A DNA stretch of 64,000 nt. Source: CAXBES01 sp963974915 (GTDB taxonomy: Bacteria; Bacteroidota; Bacteroidia; Flavobacteriales; Flavobacteriaceae). The position numbers and the translations under genes are program-made. The stretch spans positions 124,001 to 188,000 of the forward strand of contig CAXBES010000001.1 in NCBI GenBank assembly GCA_963974915.1, given 5' to 3'. Within the stretch, counting starts at the first letter, position 1; every line of letters starts with the position of its first letter. The notes under the pieces were generated by a model. That model saw only the letters and a program-made list of their open reading frames with translations. It made no database searches and was not told the DNA's origin. This document shows, in pieces, positions 42,230 through 50,608 of the stretch.

Positions 42230-43690
42230 TTAAACAGTAGCGTCGTCATTAACGTTTTCGGAACCGTTGCTATTTGGTTTTGAAAGCGCTTTGTCAAGAA
42301 TTTTTTCTTTTTGATCTATTTTTTTCTTGGCTTTTCTTTCTAACATTGCAGCAACTTTCCCCATTCCAGGTATACCTTCCAATCGATCAATAGTCATTTG
42401 AAATTTATAGCTTTGTTCTAAAGCTTCCATAACTGGGTGATCTGATGCTTCATAATTAGAAATTAATTTACCTGGATTTTCGGATGATGCATGTAAAAAG
42501 TTTGCAAGCAATCTAAACTTAAGTTCTTCTGATTGTTTAGGGTCATCTATATTTTCTATTTGAGTTGAGAGCCCTTCATAAGTTTTACTTAAAACTTCTT
42601 TATGCGAATATTCTTCAATTAATCTTTTAGAAAGATTAAGTTTTTTATTGGCAGAATAGGTGAGCCACAATACAGGAATATACATTGGAACAATTGCTAA
42701 AACCAATCTTGGTATACGCGTTATTGCCTCTTGAATTGTAATACCTTGGAATAAAAACACTATACTTACAACTACTGGTATTAAACTTACCGCAATCATA
42801 AGGTTTATACCTTGACTAAAACGTTTTTGTAATACTTTCTGAGATTCTACTTCTTTATCTTTTTTGCTAGAGAACGCAGAACTTAGTCCTGCAGTTAAAG
42901 CATCAGGAAGTAATTTGGCTATATCATCATTTATCTTTTTATATTTCTTTTTATATTCATCTTCAAAAGACGTGTATTTTTCTGCATTTAATGTTTCTAA
43001 TTCACTAACATTTTCAAAAGACTCATCAATTTTGCCTTTTAGTTCATTATAAGATGTCTCTAACTCACCCTTCAACCCTTCTATTTTAGTTTCTTCGCCT
43101 GTTATCTCATCGGTTTGAGTATAACCAAAAACCTCTAAATGCAATTCATCAACTTCTTTTTTACGTTTGTTTAAAGCATTAAGACTAACACCAGATTTTT
43201 CCAAATTTTCTTCTACTTTCAAGGCAAAATCATCAATTTCCTCTAGTTGCGATTCTAAATTTGGATATTTTTCTAATATGCTATCAATATTGCCAATTCT
43301 TGAAGTTATTACTTCAAGCTTTTTTTCAAAATCAGATTCAGCATCATCAAGTCTGCTTTTAACATTATCAATTTCTAATTTTTGCTGATTGGCTTCATTA
43401 CTATAATCATTTATTTCATTTTTCGTGTTTCTTGCTGACTCTAACTCTGTTGCAAGTTGTTCTACAAGATTATTTGATTCAACTAATTTATCTTGTATTC
43501 GATTTTTAAATTCTGAAGCTTTCTTTGAACTTTGACGTGCATCCTTCTCATCATCTGACGCCTTTTTATTAATTTCTGTATTTAGTTCTTGCGTATATTT
43601 TTCTAATGCTCCTACTCTATCCCATAGTTTTTGTCTTTCTTCTTCAAGGTATTGTAGTTGTTTTGCTTTTGAATCGTCGAAAATTCCCAT
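42230..43690 (-). CDS. Island gene D: coiled-coil protein with two membrane helices
   Basis: A 486-aa protein. Residues about 10-260 are a long, charged, heptad-like coiled coil (LEEERQKLWDRVGALEKY, QLATELESARNTKNEIN). Two hydrophobic helices lie at about 295-315 (INLMIAVSLIPVVVSIVFLF) and 328-346 (RLVLAIVPMYIPVLWLTYS), separated by a short loop. A soluble 140-residue tail follows, with KRLIEEYSHKEVLSKTYEGL and a basic end. The topology suggests a membrane-anchored sensor or scaffold with both ends in the cytoplasm. No known domain is recognised. It is the first gene of the island operon. Confidence 0.72.
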   Translation of the reverse strand: MGIFDDSKAKQLQYLEEERQKLWDRVGALEKYTQELNTEINKKASDDEKDARQSSKKASEFKNRIQDKLVESNNLVEQLATELESARNTKNEINDYSNEANQQKLEIDNVKSRLDDAESDFEKKLEVITSRIGNIDSILEKYPNLESQLEEIDDFALKVEENLEKSGVSLNALNKRKKEVDELHLEVFGYTQTDEITGEETKIEGLKGELETSYNELKGKIDESFENVSELETLNAEKYTSFEDEYKKKYKKINDDIAKLLPDALTAGLSSAFSSKKDKEVESQKVLQKRFSQGINLMIAVSLIPVVVSIVFLFQGITIQEAITRIPRLVLAIVPMYIPVLWLTYSANKKLNLSKRLIEEYSHKEVLSKTYEGLSTQIENIDDPKQSEELKFRLLANFLHASSENPGKLISNYEASDHPVMEALEQSYKFQMTIDRLEGIPGMGKVAAMLERKAKKKIDQKEKILDKALSKPNSNGSENVNDDATV

Positions 43691-44051
43691 AAAATTCTGT
43701 TTTCATTGCAAATTCAATTTTTGTGCCAATTAACAATTCTTTAAGAATTTATATATAAAGTAGAAAAAACAATATTTTTTGACGTTATGTATTGACAATC
43801 TGTCATATAAGTTTGTAATTTGTGGCATATATGTCATTCCACACACATTCCACTACTCTCCTACTCGTCGTTTCGTTTAAAGAGTGTTTACTCGCCCACT
43901 CTATTTTAATAAATAAGAGCTCGTGAACCCTTCGGGTTTCATTAACATAGTAAAGAAACTTTAGAGAAGAAAAATCAGTAAATGAAACTATTGCTTTTTT
44001 CCAAAGCAAAGTTATCCCTCTCTAGGCTCGGGACAGGCTATAACGCAGAAC
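43691..44051. other. Upstream region of the island operon
   Basis: AT-rich DNA between gene D and the right repeat that should hold the island promoter (minus strand). A short inverted repeat TGACA-ATC-TGTCA lies at 43793-43805 and a small hairpin AACCC-TTC-GGGTT at 43926-43938. A 68-codon minus frame (43803-44009) is open but looks non-coding. No TAnnTTTG box with a matching TTG was identified. Confidence 0.4.
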
Positions 44052-44222
44052 ATTATAGTAAATTTATAGCAAATGTTCGAATACGCCGTATTAAATGGAT
44101 TTCGTGTAGCTACGCTACTTTACATAATTCAGTTATATGGCTTTAGTTATATAACGCCCAGAATTATGTAAAAGAAAATCCAGCATATTTGTGTCAGGCA
44201 TAATCCAACTGTGGCTATAATT
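44052..44222. repeat. Long palindromic direct repeat, right copy (island boundary)
   Basis: About 171 bp, same orientation as 39502-39673. Long blocks are identical, for example 44062-44100 and the central block around 44107-44155. It differs mainly in the right third, plus a one-base deletion in the GGATTTTC arm. The nested arms, including the 12-bp TTTACATAATTC/GAATTATGTAAA pair, are kept. The island genes lie between the two copies; the host genes resume after 44222. Confidence 0.9.
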
Positions 44223-44327
44223 CGATATTCTTTCAATTATCACTTTACGTAAGCTATTTTTAGCTTTCTATAATTTAGAAATTCATCTACTCTGAGGAAT
44301 TATCTTATTTTTATAAATAAAGCCTAT

Positions 44328-44429
44328 ATGTGGTGGTTAATTCTAGTCTTAGCAGTTTTGGGTTTAATAGGAACTCCAATTCTCGCATTTATCTATATAA
44401 AACATAAAAATAAAAATTCGGATAACTAA
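44328..44429 (+). CDS. Tiny single-helix membrane protein (33 aa)
   Basis: An ORF reading MWWLILVLAVLGLIGTPILA then FIYIKHKNKNSDN. It has one hydrophobic helix with a positively charged tail, a plausible small membrane protein. The ribosome site is weak and the only support is composition. It lies between the right repeat and the S41 peptidase gene on the opposite strand. Confidence 0.4.
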   Translation: MWWLILVLAVLGLIGTPILAFIYIKHKNKNSDN

Positions 44430-44499
44430 AGATTTAGTTTAATGTAGAGTTTCTTTGCTTTTAAAAAGAAATGAATCCAAAAATAAAAAGCACCTCTCT

Positions 44500-45741
44500 C
44501 TAAAGTCTTTGTAATAATTCTTTTAACACAGAATCTACATTATTATATAGATCGTCTCTTGTTTGATCAATAATTAAGTCAGGTTGAAGCGCAGTATTTT
44601 CCCGGTTTGATAGTCGGAATAACCTTTTTGAGTATGTTATGACTAAGTTTGAATGAGGTAACGTAAAGCTGTCCATATCTTGATACCCATTAGGGTTGGA
44701 ACCGGTGGGCTGACCCACAATTTTTGCATTTAACAATTGCTTAAAAAGAGCTGCGTTACTCGTAGCTGCAGAAAAAGTTTTATGACTTGTTAATACAAAT
44801 ACTCCGTTTTTCCAATCGATATTATCGGCAAGATTGAGTGCGTACGCTAAAACTGTACCCACATATAAATCCCCTCCTCCATTTTCACGCATATCTATAA
44901 TTACCTGTTCAATTTGGTTTTCTTGAATATTCGTGACTAATTGTTCGCCAAAAACCTGCATCTCCTCAAAAGACGGGTAATTTTTAAAGTTTATATACAG
45001 CGAACTTGTGTTTGAAACCGGCGTAAACCATAAGTCCGATTCACTATTCTTTGGCTCTTTTATTTCAGGAACAGTTAAAACTGCTTTAGATACATTGCTT
45101 TCCTCCCACATTTCAGAAGCAATAGCAGATAATTCTACGTGTATCAATTCATTATTACTGTTCCGAAAACCAAATATGGCCGTATTTTCAGAATCAATTA
45201 TATTAAGATGGAAAAGTACTTCTGAAATGGTTAAATACGAACCGGTTCGTACCTTCAAAGAATATTCATTTTCAACAAATTGAGCTACCTCCGAAATTTT
45301 TTGAGCCACGACTTCTACCGGAATACCATTAATAGACTCTAATGTCGTTTTGAGAAGAGTTTTATTTTCATCCAATATTTTTACTACATACCATTGGCTC
45401 TCTATAAATTCAATTTCGAAAGGAAATCGGTGTGTTTTTATATTTCGTAATGATACAGCTGTGTGACCGTCGTTTATTAGTCTTGTTAAGCGCATCAATT
45501 TCAGAATAATTTCAAAATCGGTTAATGAATCAATATTTGTATAAATGTGATCCCATTCCTTTAAAAATTTTTGCTTTGTTACCGAATGATAAAGGTCTAT
45601 ATGATTTTGCTCTATAGAGGTTTTATATATCTTAAGGTCTTCTTCCCAATCCATTTTATTCGATGTCTGTGCAAACACCCCATTCAATCCGAACACAAAT
45701 AAAACTAAAAGATAAAGTAAGCTTTCGCGAGACCCTTTCAT
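44500..45741 (-). CDS. S41-family (tail-specific protease-like) peptidase
   Basis: A 413-aa exported protein. Signal peptide MKGSRESLLYLLVLFVFGLN then GVFAQ. The C-terminal half has the S41 core: VIIDMRENGGGDLYVG and the nucleophile region LTSHKTFSAATSNAALFK, then VGQPTGSNPNG. Tail-specific proteases cut unfolded C-termini; members without a clear PDZ domain, like this one, are of less certain role. It lies 4 bp after the serine hydrolase gene 45746-46876 on the same strand, so the pair is probably one transcript of periplasmic hydrolases. Confidence 0.85.
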   Translation of the reverse strand: MKGSRESLLYLLVLFVFGLNGVFAQTSNKMDWEEDLKIYKTSIEQNHIDLYHSVTKQKFLKEWDHIYTNIDSLTDFEIILKLMRLTRLINDGHTAVSLRNIKTHRFPFEIEFIESQWYVVKILDENKTLLKTTLESINGIPVEVVAQKISEVAQFVENEYSLKVRTGSYLTISEVLFHLNIIDSENTAIFGFRNSNNELIHVELSAIASEMWEESNVSKAVLTVPEIKEPKNSESDLWFTPVSNTSSLYINFKNYPSFEEMQVFGEQLVTNIQENQIEQVIIDMRENGGGDLYVGTVLAYALNLADNIDWKNGVFVLTSHKTFSAATSNAALFKQLLNAKIVGQPTGSNPNGYQDMDSFTLPHSNLVITYSKRLFRLSNRENTALQPDLIIDQTRDDLYNNVDSVLKELLQRL

Positions 45742-45745
45742 CGTA

Positions 45746-46876
45746 CTATGCGTTTTTTATTATTTTGAGTATTTCGTACACCAAATTTAATGTACTTTTT
45801 GAAACTTCCAACTGATTTAGAGTACCTGCAATATAAGTATCTAATTGAGGGCAGTACCATAAAAAGGAAGCCGTACTTCCCGTATGGCCAATAAGTTGTA
45901 GATCTGTTTCAACATCCAACAGTTCATTAAAAGATACTTTTCGCAGTCCAAAACCGTATTCCATTCCCACTGTTTCATAAACCCAGTTTTGCATGGTTAA
46001 GCGGGTATTTTTTGTAACAACTTTATCGTGGTTGTAGGCTTCAAAGAATTTGATTAGATCCCGGGTTGTTGATACTAAGCCTCCCCCACCCCAATCGGCA
46101 CTTAAACTTTTCATTGAAGAAAGTTCCAGATCACCGGCATAGAACTTAGCCATTGGCAAGTGATCCTTAGGCGATGCTGATCTTAAATTTATATACGAAC
46201 TTTCCATCGCTAAAGGAGTAAAGATATTCACTTGAAAAAAACGGTCCAGTGACAGACCACTTATATTCTCAATGATCAATGCTAAAAGCACATATTCTGT
46301 ATCGGTATAATGATAGCTTTCGCCGGGAACAAAATGAGGTTTCATCTTCTCCTTAGTGAATTGAATCATTTCTGAAGCTAACCAGGACTTATTCGGGTCA
46401 ATTAGTAATTGATTGATGATATTAGGGCTTCCGTCAAGGGTTGTATCTGTAAAGTAGTCGGGCAAACCGGACGTATGTTGCAATAAATGTGCGATGGTAA
46501 TGTCATCTGAATAATCATGACCGTCTAAAACATGTAGTTCATTAATAAGCGTAGGCGGTAAATACTGAGCTATTTTATCTTCAAAACTCAACTTTCCTTG
46601 ATCTTTTAAAATACCAATCGCCGTTGCTGTAAACATTTTCGTGATACTCGCTGTATAAAATGGATTATTAGCGTTTAAAGTATTTTCTGAGTGCACTGTA
46701 CTTTCCGCAAATCGAATATTAATATCTTTCGATTCAGAATAAACCTGTAAGAAAGCACTTTTAATTGTTTCTTTTTCTAGTACGGTATGGATCAAGCTTC
46801 TAACCTCCTTATTTATATCAAGTTGACCAAAAAGGATATTTGAAAAAAGGCATAAACTTACTATCAGTGTTTTCAT
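45746..46876 (-). CDS. Exported serine hydrolase, class C beta-lactamase/PBP4-like fold
   Basis: A 376-aa protein with signal peptide MKTLIVSLCLFSNILFGQ. The active site SITK is at Ser77-Lys80, the second motif YTD lies in YHYTDTEYVLL and the third HTG in LIGHTGSTASFLW. This is the SxxK, YxN/D, HxG layout of beta-lactamase-fold esterases and DD-peptidases. YTD in place of YAN is common in the esterase-type members, so antibiotic hydrolysis is not implied. It lies 6 bp after the amidotransferase-like gene and 4 bp before the S41 gene. Confidence 0.85.
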   Translation of the reverse strand: MKTLIVSLCLFSNILFGQLDINKEVRSLIHTVLEKETIKSAFLQVYSESKDINIRFAESTVHSENTLNANNPFYTASITKMFTATAIGILKDQGKLSFEDKIAQYLPPTLINELHVLDGHDYSDDITIAHLLQHTSGLPDYFTDTTLDGSPNIINQLLIDPNKSWLASEMIQFTKEKMKPHFVPGESYHYTDTEYVLLALIIENISGLSLDRFFQVNIFTPLAMESSYINLRSASPKDHLPMAKFYAGDLELSSMKSLSADWGGGGLVSTTRDLIKFFEAYNHDKVVTKNTRLTMQNWVYETVGMEYGFGLRKVSFNELLDVETDLQLIGHTGSTASFLWYCPQLDTYIAGTLNQLEVSKSTLNLVYEILKIIKNA

Positions 46877-46882
46877 TATTCT

Positions 46883-47980
46883 TTATTTTTTCGATTCAAT
46901 CTCTTTTACATAAGACGTTAAATGTAACAAATCGTAAAATTTTCCTAAATCCCCCTGAAGAACAGCTAAAGCACCATGGCTAATTAATAATTCTCTCGAA
47001 ATAGATTGACCATCTTCCTTAAGGATCCGTTTAATTATTTCTTCTGAATTTTTTTTGCCTTTAGTTTCGTAAGCATACAAAACATTAACCGCATTTTCTT
47101 CGGAAGTAATTGTCCTGTGTTTTGGTGAATATCCTAATTGCGCTACCATAGTTTCTGCCAATACCCATACCGACCATGGGTTTTGACCGGTTATTAAATT
47201 GTTATCATGGCTAACCTTTTCAAGATACATGATACCTTCGTTAAACTCGGCTCCTTGAGCTATTAATTTATCTTGAAGCAAAAAGGGAAAAATAGATTCT
47301 GCGTCAGCGATTAGTAACAGTTCTTCCTTGTTGGTAAAGCCACTCACCTGCTTATTTCTTAAGAACGGTTGTCCATCTTCTAAAGTAACATTTACCAATG
47401 CCGCAGGTCCATGACAAACAGCACCAATTACTTTGTCATTTTTATGGAAATTTCGAATTAGTTCGTGTATATATTTGTTATCTGGGAAATCAAACATCGC
47501 TCCCTTCCCTCCAACAAAATAAACAGCTCTGTAGTCATTAGGAGCTACATCTTTTAAAGGCAGCGTATTATTGGCTTTGTATTGTGCAGTTGAATCATTT
47601 AAAAATGCGTAATCGAAAACGCCCATATCATCATCATCCAATACTACAGGGGGTTTACCTCCCTGAGGACTTGCGATATCTACATCAAACCCATTAGCTT
47701 TAAATACATAATAGGCTCTCGCTAATTCTGTAAGTTCGTATCCTGTGCCTTTTCCACTACTGCCCAAGGAATCTGTGCTCGTTACTACTGCGAGTATTTT
47801 ACCCCGATGAGAAGGCACGTCTTTGGCGATATACGGAATATCGTCTACTTTGCTATTGATTACAGTTGCATTTTCTGCCGGTAACAAACTTGCTATATAA
47901 AAGCCTATTATAACGAGCAAAGTGACAATTATGGATAGACTCATTAACATCCATTTTAAAATTCGATATTTTTTAAACAT
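46883..47980 (-). CDS. DJ-1/PfpI-type glutamine amidotransferase-like protein with membrane anchor
   Basis: A 365-aa protein. Residues 1-35 hold a basic start and one membrane helix (WMLMSLSIIVTLLVIIGFYI). The main domain is a class I glutamine amidotransferase-like fold: KILAVVTS, DIASPQGGKPPVVLDDDD and the nucleophile elbow IGAVCHGPAALVNV, whose cysteine-histidine pair is the Hsp31/DJ-1 type. A small C-terminal helical domain follows. Relatives are chaperones, glyoxalases or deglycases. The frame is open to 48097, but the ATG at 47980 gives the anchor directly. Confidence 0.8.
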   Translation of the reverse strand: MFKKYRILKWMLMSLSIIVTLLVIIGFYIASLLPAENATVINSKVDDIPYIAKDVPSHRGKILAVVTSTDSLGSSGKGTGYELTELARAYYVFKANGFDVDIASPQGGKPPVVLDDDDMGVFDYAFLNDSTAQYKANNTLPLKDVAPNDYRAVYFVGGKGAMFDFPDNKYIHELIRNFHKNDKVIGAVCHGPAALVNVTLEDGQPFLRNKQVSGFTNKEELLLIADAESIFPFLLQDKLIAQGAEFNEGIMYLEKVSHDNNLITGQNPWSVWVLAETMVAQLGYSPKHRTITSEENAVNVLYAYETKGKKNSEEIIKRILKEDGQSISRELLISHGALAVLQGDLGKFYDLLHLTSYVKEIESKK

Positions 47981-48087
47981 AATTTCTTTATTTAGTTGAT
48001 TTCGATCAAAGTTTAGACTTGACTTTGTGTGTTTAATGTCAAGAGAAAAGTTTGAGAAGAATTGATTAGTATTTAAGGAGTAAAAAA

Positions 48088-48687
48088 TTAAAGCCAATTA
48101 AAGCCTAATCCTACATTAACTGTCACAGCATCTCTATGCATTTCGTTTTCTAAAAATGCCCTTCCCAAAACTAAATTAGACTGAATATTTAGTGCAAAAT
48201 TCTTCTTTTTATAAATTTCGTACCCTGTGCTCGCCATAACGGCACATCCAAAATTCCAATCATCATTAACATGAACTTGAATATCGTAGAGTGCGGGCGA
48301 ATCTATTGCTAAACCAATACCACCGTGAATCCACCACCGATCTTTCACCCAATAATGCAACGACGGAATAAAACCTCCGAAATGTCTGTCGTTCTCCTGA
48401 AATTCGTATATCATTCCCGGCATAGAGACTGTAACGGCGAGCTTTTCATTTAACATATAACCCAACTTTAAATCTGGAAAAGTAAGCGCACCTTGAGACT
48501 TTTTAAAAGTTTGAATACCAGCACTATCTTCTACACTAATAATACCACCACCTACTGAAAATTCGATGATAAAACCTTCACGTTTTGAGGTGTTTTCTGT
48601 GTGGTTTTGTCCAAATGTTATGGTAGATAGTAACATACTTATAACTCCCACCATTATTAAATTGAATTTTTTTAAAATTGAAATCAT
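48088..48687 (-). CDS. Outer-membrane beta-barrel protein
   Basis: A 199-aa protein with a signal peptide ending TFGQ (about residue 27). The mature part has repeated amphipathic strands with Trp, Tyr and Gly (SLHYWVKDRWWIHGGIGLAI, GCAVMASTGYEIYKKKN, TVNVGLGFNWL), the composition of an outer-membrane barrel. No ligand or enzyme motif is present. It lies 46 bp downstream of another secreted barrel-like gene (48734-49378), so the two may be expressed together. Confidence 0.72.
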   Translation of the reverse strand: MISILKKFNLIMVGVISMLLSTITFGQNHTENTSKREGFIIEFSVGGGIISVEDSAGIQTFKKSQGALTFPDLKLGYMLNEKLAVTVSMPGMIYEFQENDRHFGGFIPSLHYWVKDRWWIHGGIGLAIDSPALYDIQVHVNDDWNFGCAVMASTGYEIYKKKNFALNIQSNLVLGRAFLENEMHRDAVTVNVGLGFNWL

Positions 48688-48733
48688 AACTCTTCGTTTA
48701 TTGATTGTTCGTTATTTAATTGATCTTATTATT

Positions 48734-49378
48734 TTAAAGTCTTATTCCTATATAGATATTAGGTTCAAAAAGGAAATAGGATTTCCATCTATTGTCCAAT
48801 TGTTTAAATGCATCAGGGGTGTTGGTATCGATCAGCCAATTCTGACAATGAATTTGAGGTTCCACAAAAATTCGTTTCTTTTTACCAAAAGCTATGTGGT
48901 AACCTATATGATATGAGGTGTACAGTTTAAAACCATTCGTAATTTTCTTTTTATTTATGTCTGAATAAGTTTTGTATTGTGGTAAAACTTCAAATGAAGC
49001 AAATAATCCCTTCCAAAGCATTCGTTGATACGATATTCCAATTCCTGTTTCGCGAAGATACCCGGGATAAAATTCAGTTTCAGAATCTATTTTGTCCTTT
49101 AATCCATCCCACCACTGAATTCCCATAGGTTGAAACAATCTCCAGGTGGCGAATTTTAAACCAACGATATTTTTCGAATCTAATTCACGTTTTACGTGAA
49201 ATTCAATGTGTTGCGTATTGGTTCTTTCTCCTCCTTTACCGATATTACCCAAGATGATCGCAGGGAAACTAACTCTGTATTTTAGATCTGAATCATAATT
49301 TGTAATTGATTCCTTATTACTCTGTGCCAAAACATTTAGAGTACAAAGTGTTAAACCGATGATTAATAATTTTTTCAT
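48734..49378 (-). CDS. Secreted outer-membrane-type protein
   Basis: A 214-aa protein starting MKKLLIIGLTLCTLNVLAQ, a standard signal peptide. The frame is open to 49447, but that extension would bury the signal, so 49378 is chosen. The mature chain shows barrel-like strands (GYLRETGIGISYQRMLWKGL, FKLYTSYHIGYHIAFGKKKR) and ends in IRL. It probably sits in the outer membrane; function unknown. A 25-bp motif shared with the 52624 promoter lies 82 bp upstream. Confidence 0.7.
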   Translation of the reverse strand: MKKLLIIGLTLCTLNVLAQSNKESITNYDSDLKYRVSFPAIILGNIGKGGERTNTQHIEFHVKRELDSKNIVGLKFATWRLFQPMGIQWWDGLKDKIDSETEFYPGYLRETGIGISYQRMLWKGLFASFEVLPQYKTYSDINKKKITNGFKLYTSYHIGYHIAFGKKKRIFVEPQIHCQNWLIDTNTPDAFKQLDNRWKSYFLFEPNIYIGIRL

Positions 49379-49460
49379 TTTAATGTGATTTAATTGTTCG
49401 TTAATTGATTGATTGATGATTAATTTGATGAAGCAAAGAAACGCCATAAGTAAAAGGGCA

Positions 49461-49485
49461 TCGTCCTGAATTATGATTCCGAACC
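49461..49485. promoter_or_regulatory. Shared 25-bp motif, copy 1
   Basis: This 25-bp sequence, starting TCGTCC and ending CCGAACC, matches 52693-52717 at 20 of 25 positions. It lies 82 bp upstream of the start at 49378. Both copies precede minus-strand genes near the AraC-type regulator, so this is a candidate operator. Confidence 0.5.
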
Positions 49486-49603
49486 TTTTTGATATTTAGT
49501 ACTAAATCGGTTTTCAAGGGTATAAGCATTCTCAATTTATAGCAATAAAAAAGGCTTAACATGTTTAGTGTTAAGCCAGATTAGACCGTGTAAATTTTTG
49601 TTT

Positions 49604-50221
49604 TTAAAACAATTCTTCCGGATGTGAAGTAAGTTTCTCTAAGTTCTGTGTGATTTTCTCAATATCCCAATCCCACCACTGTAGTTGTAATAGTTTTATA
49701 ATAATTTCTTCTGAAAAACGCTTTTTAATAGGAATTGCAGGATTACCACCAACAATGGTGTAAGGCTCTATATTCTTTGTAACTACCGACTTTGTGGCAA
49801 TAATGGCGCCATCACCTATATGAACCCCTGGCATAATGGTTGCTCCCTGACCAATCCACACGTCGTTCCCAATTACTGTATTCCCTTTAGATGGATAACT
49901 CTTATCTTTCATCGCATATTGCCAAGTACCTCCAAATATGGCGAAAGGATAAGCTGTTGTGGCTTCCGTTAGATGATTGCCTCCGTTCATAATAAAATTA
50001 ACATCAGAGGCGATCATGCAAAACTTTCCTATAATGAGTTTGTCTCCAATAAAATCGAAATGGTATTTTACATTTTTTTCGAAGTTGGCAACATCTTCAA
50101 AATCATCATAATATGTAAAATCACCAACAATTATATTAGGATTATTAATGTAGTTTTTTAAAAAACAAAGGTTCTTATAATTCGGTAAAGGGAAAGTGGT
50201 ATTCGGATTGGGAGATTTCAT
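49604..50221 (-). CDS. Vat/CatB-type hexapeptide acetyltransferase
   Basis: A 205-aa left-handed beta-helix O-acetyltransferase. Hexapeptide repeats run through IIGNDVWIGQGATIMPGVHI to IATKSVVTKNIEPYTIVGGN, and the catalytic histidine is in FIMNGGNHLTE, as in xenobiotic acetyltransferases that modify streptogramin A or chloramphenicol. The tail LLQLQWWDWDIEKI is also characteristic. Whether it confers resistance here is unknown. It overlaps the upstream membrane-protein gene by 4 bp (ATGA at 50218-50221). Confidence 0.88.
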   Translation of the reverse strand: MKSPNPNTTFPLPNYKNLCFLKNYINNPNIIVGDFTYYDDFEDVANFEKNVKYHFDFIGDKLIIGKFCMIASDVNFIMNGGNHLTEATTAYPFAIFGGTWQYAMKDKSYPSKGNTVIGNDVWIGQGATIMPGVHIGDGAIIATKSVVTKNIEPYTIVGGNPAIPIKKRFSEEIIIKLLQLQWWDWDIEKITQNLEKLTSHPEELF

Positions 50222-50601
50222 AACGATTGTTTTTGTTTTGATGCCTTAAATAATACGATAGCCAAATATAAAGTTAATACAGCCTGTATTTTTTCTATAT
50301 TCGTTTCTGCCAGAAGGTTTCCAATAGTATTTAAGATAAAAAAGACAGCGAATATAAGTAGTATTCTTTTTATGGTTTTATCCTTAAAGAAAGGTTTTAC
50401 GATCCGGTTTTTCATCGCTAAGACGACTCCCAAGAACGACATGATTAAAAAGGCTATCCCTTCAAAAATTAAAATTGTCTCAATTGATCTTATTTTACCG
50501 CCCCAAACAATATTAAAAGGTATTATTTGAAGTATAATGAACAAGTGAAATATTCCGTAGCAAAAAACAATAGCCAGAGAAGTTTTATCTGAAGTTTTCA
50601 T
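50218..50601 (-). CDS. Small four-helix membrane protein
   Basis: A 127-aa protein with four hydrophobic helices (at about 8-27, 43-63, 82-99 and 105-122) and short loops; Lys-rich at the C-terminus (KASKQKQSL). No known motif is recognised. Its stop overlaps the start of the acetyltransferase gene (ATGA), which suggests co-translation and possibly a role in the same stress response. The upstream NmrA-like gene ends 7 bp before it. Confidence 0.7.
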   Translation of the reverse strand: MKTSDKTSLAIVFCYGIFHLFIILQIIPFNIVWGGKIRSIETILIFEGIAFLIMSFLGVVLAMKNRIVKPFFKDKTIKRILLIFAVFFILNTIGNLLAETNIEKIQAVLTLYLAIVLFKASKQKQSL

Positions 50602-50608
50602 TTTTAGA

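Noticed and set aside
43803..44009. 68-codon minus-strand ORF upstream of the island operon
   Set aside because: It spans the low-complexity control region next to the right repeat, has no good ribosome site, and its composition (NETRRVHELL, SRRVVECVW) looks like translated noncoding DNA.
48018..48043. CTTGAC ... GTCAAG inverted repeat upstream of the DJ-1-like gene
   Set aside because: Six-base arms with a 14-base spacer in AT-rich DNA are too weak to call an operator, and no second copy was found.
47981..48097. Longer start for the DJ-1/PfpI-like protein
   Set aside because: The extra 39 residues (MALIFYSLNTNQFFSN...) precede the natural basic start and membrane helix at MFKKYRILKW, and overlap the barrel gene's end.
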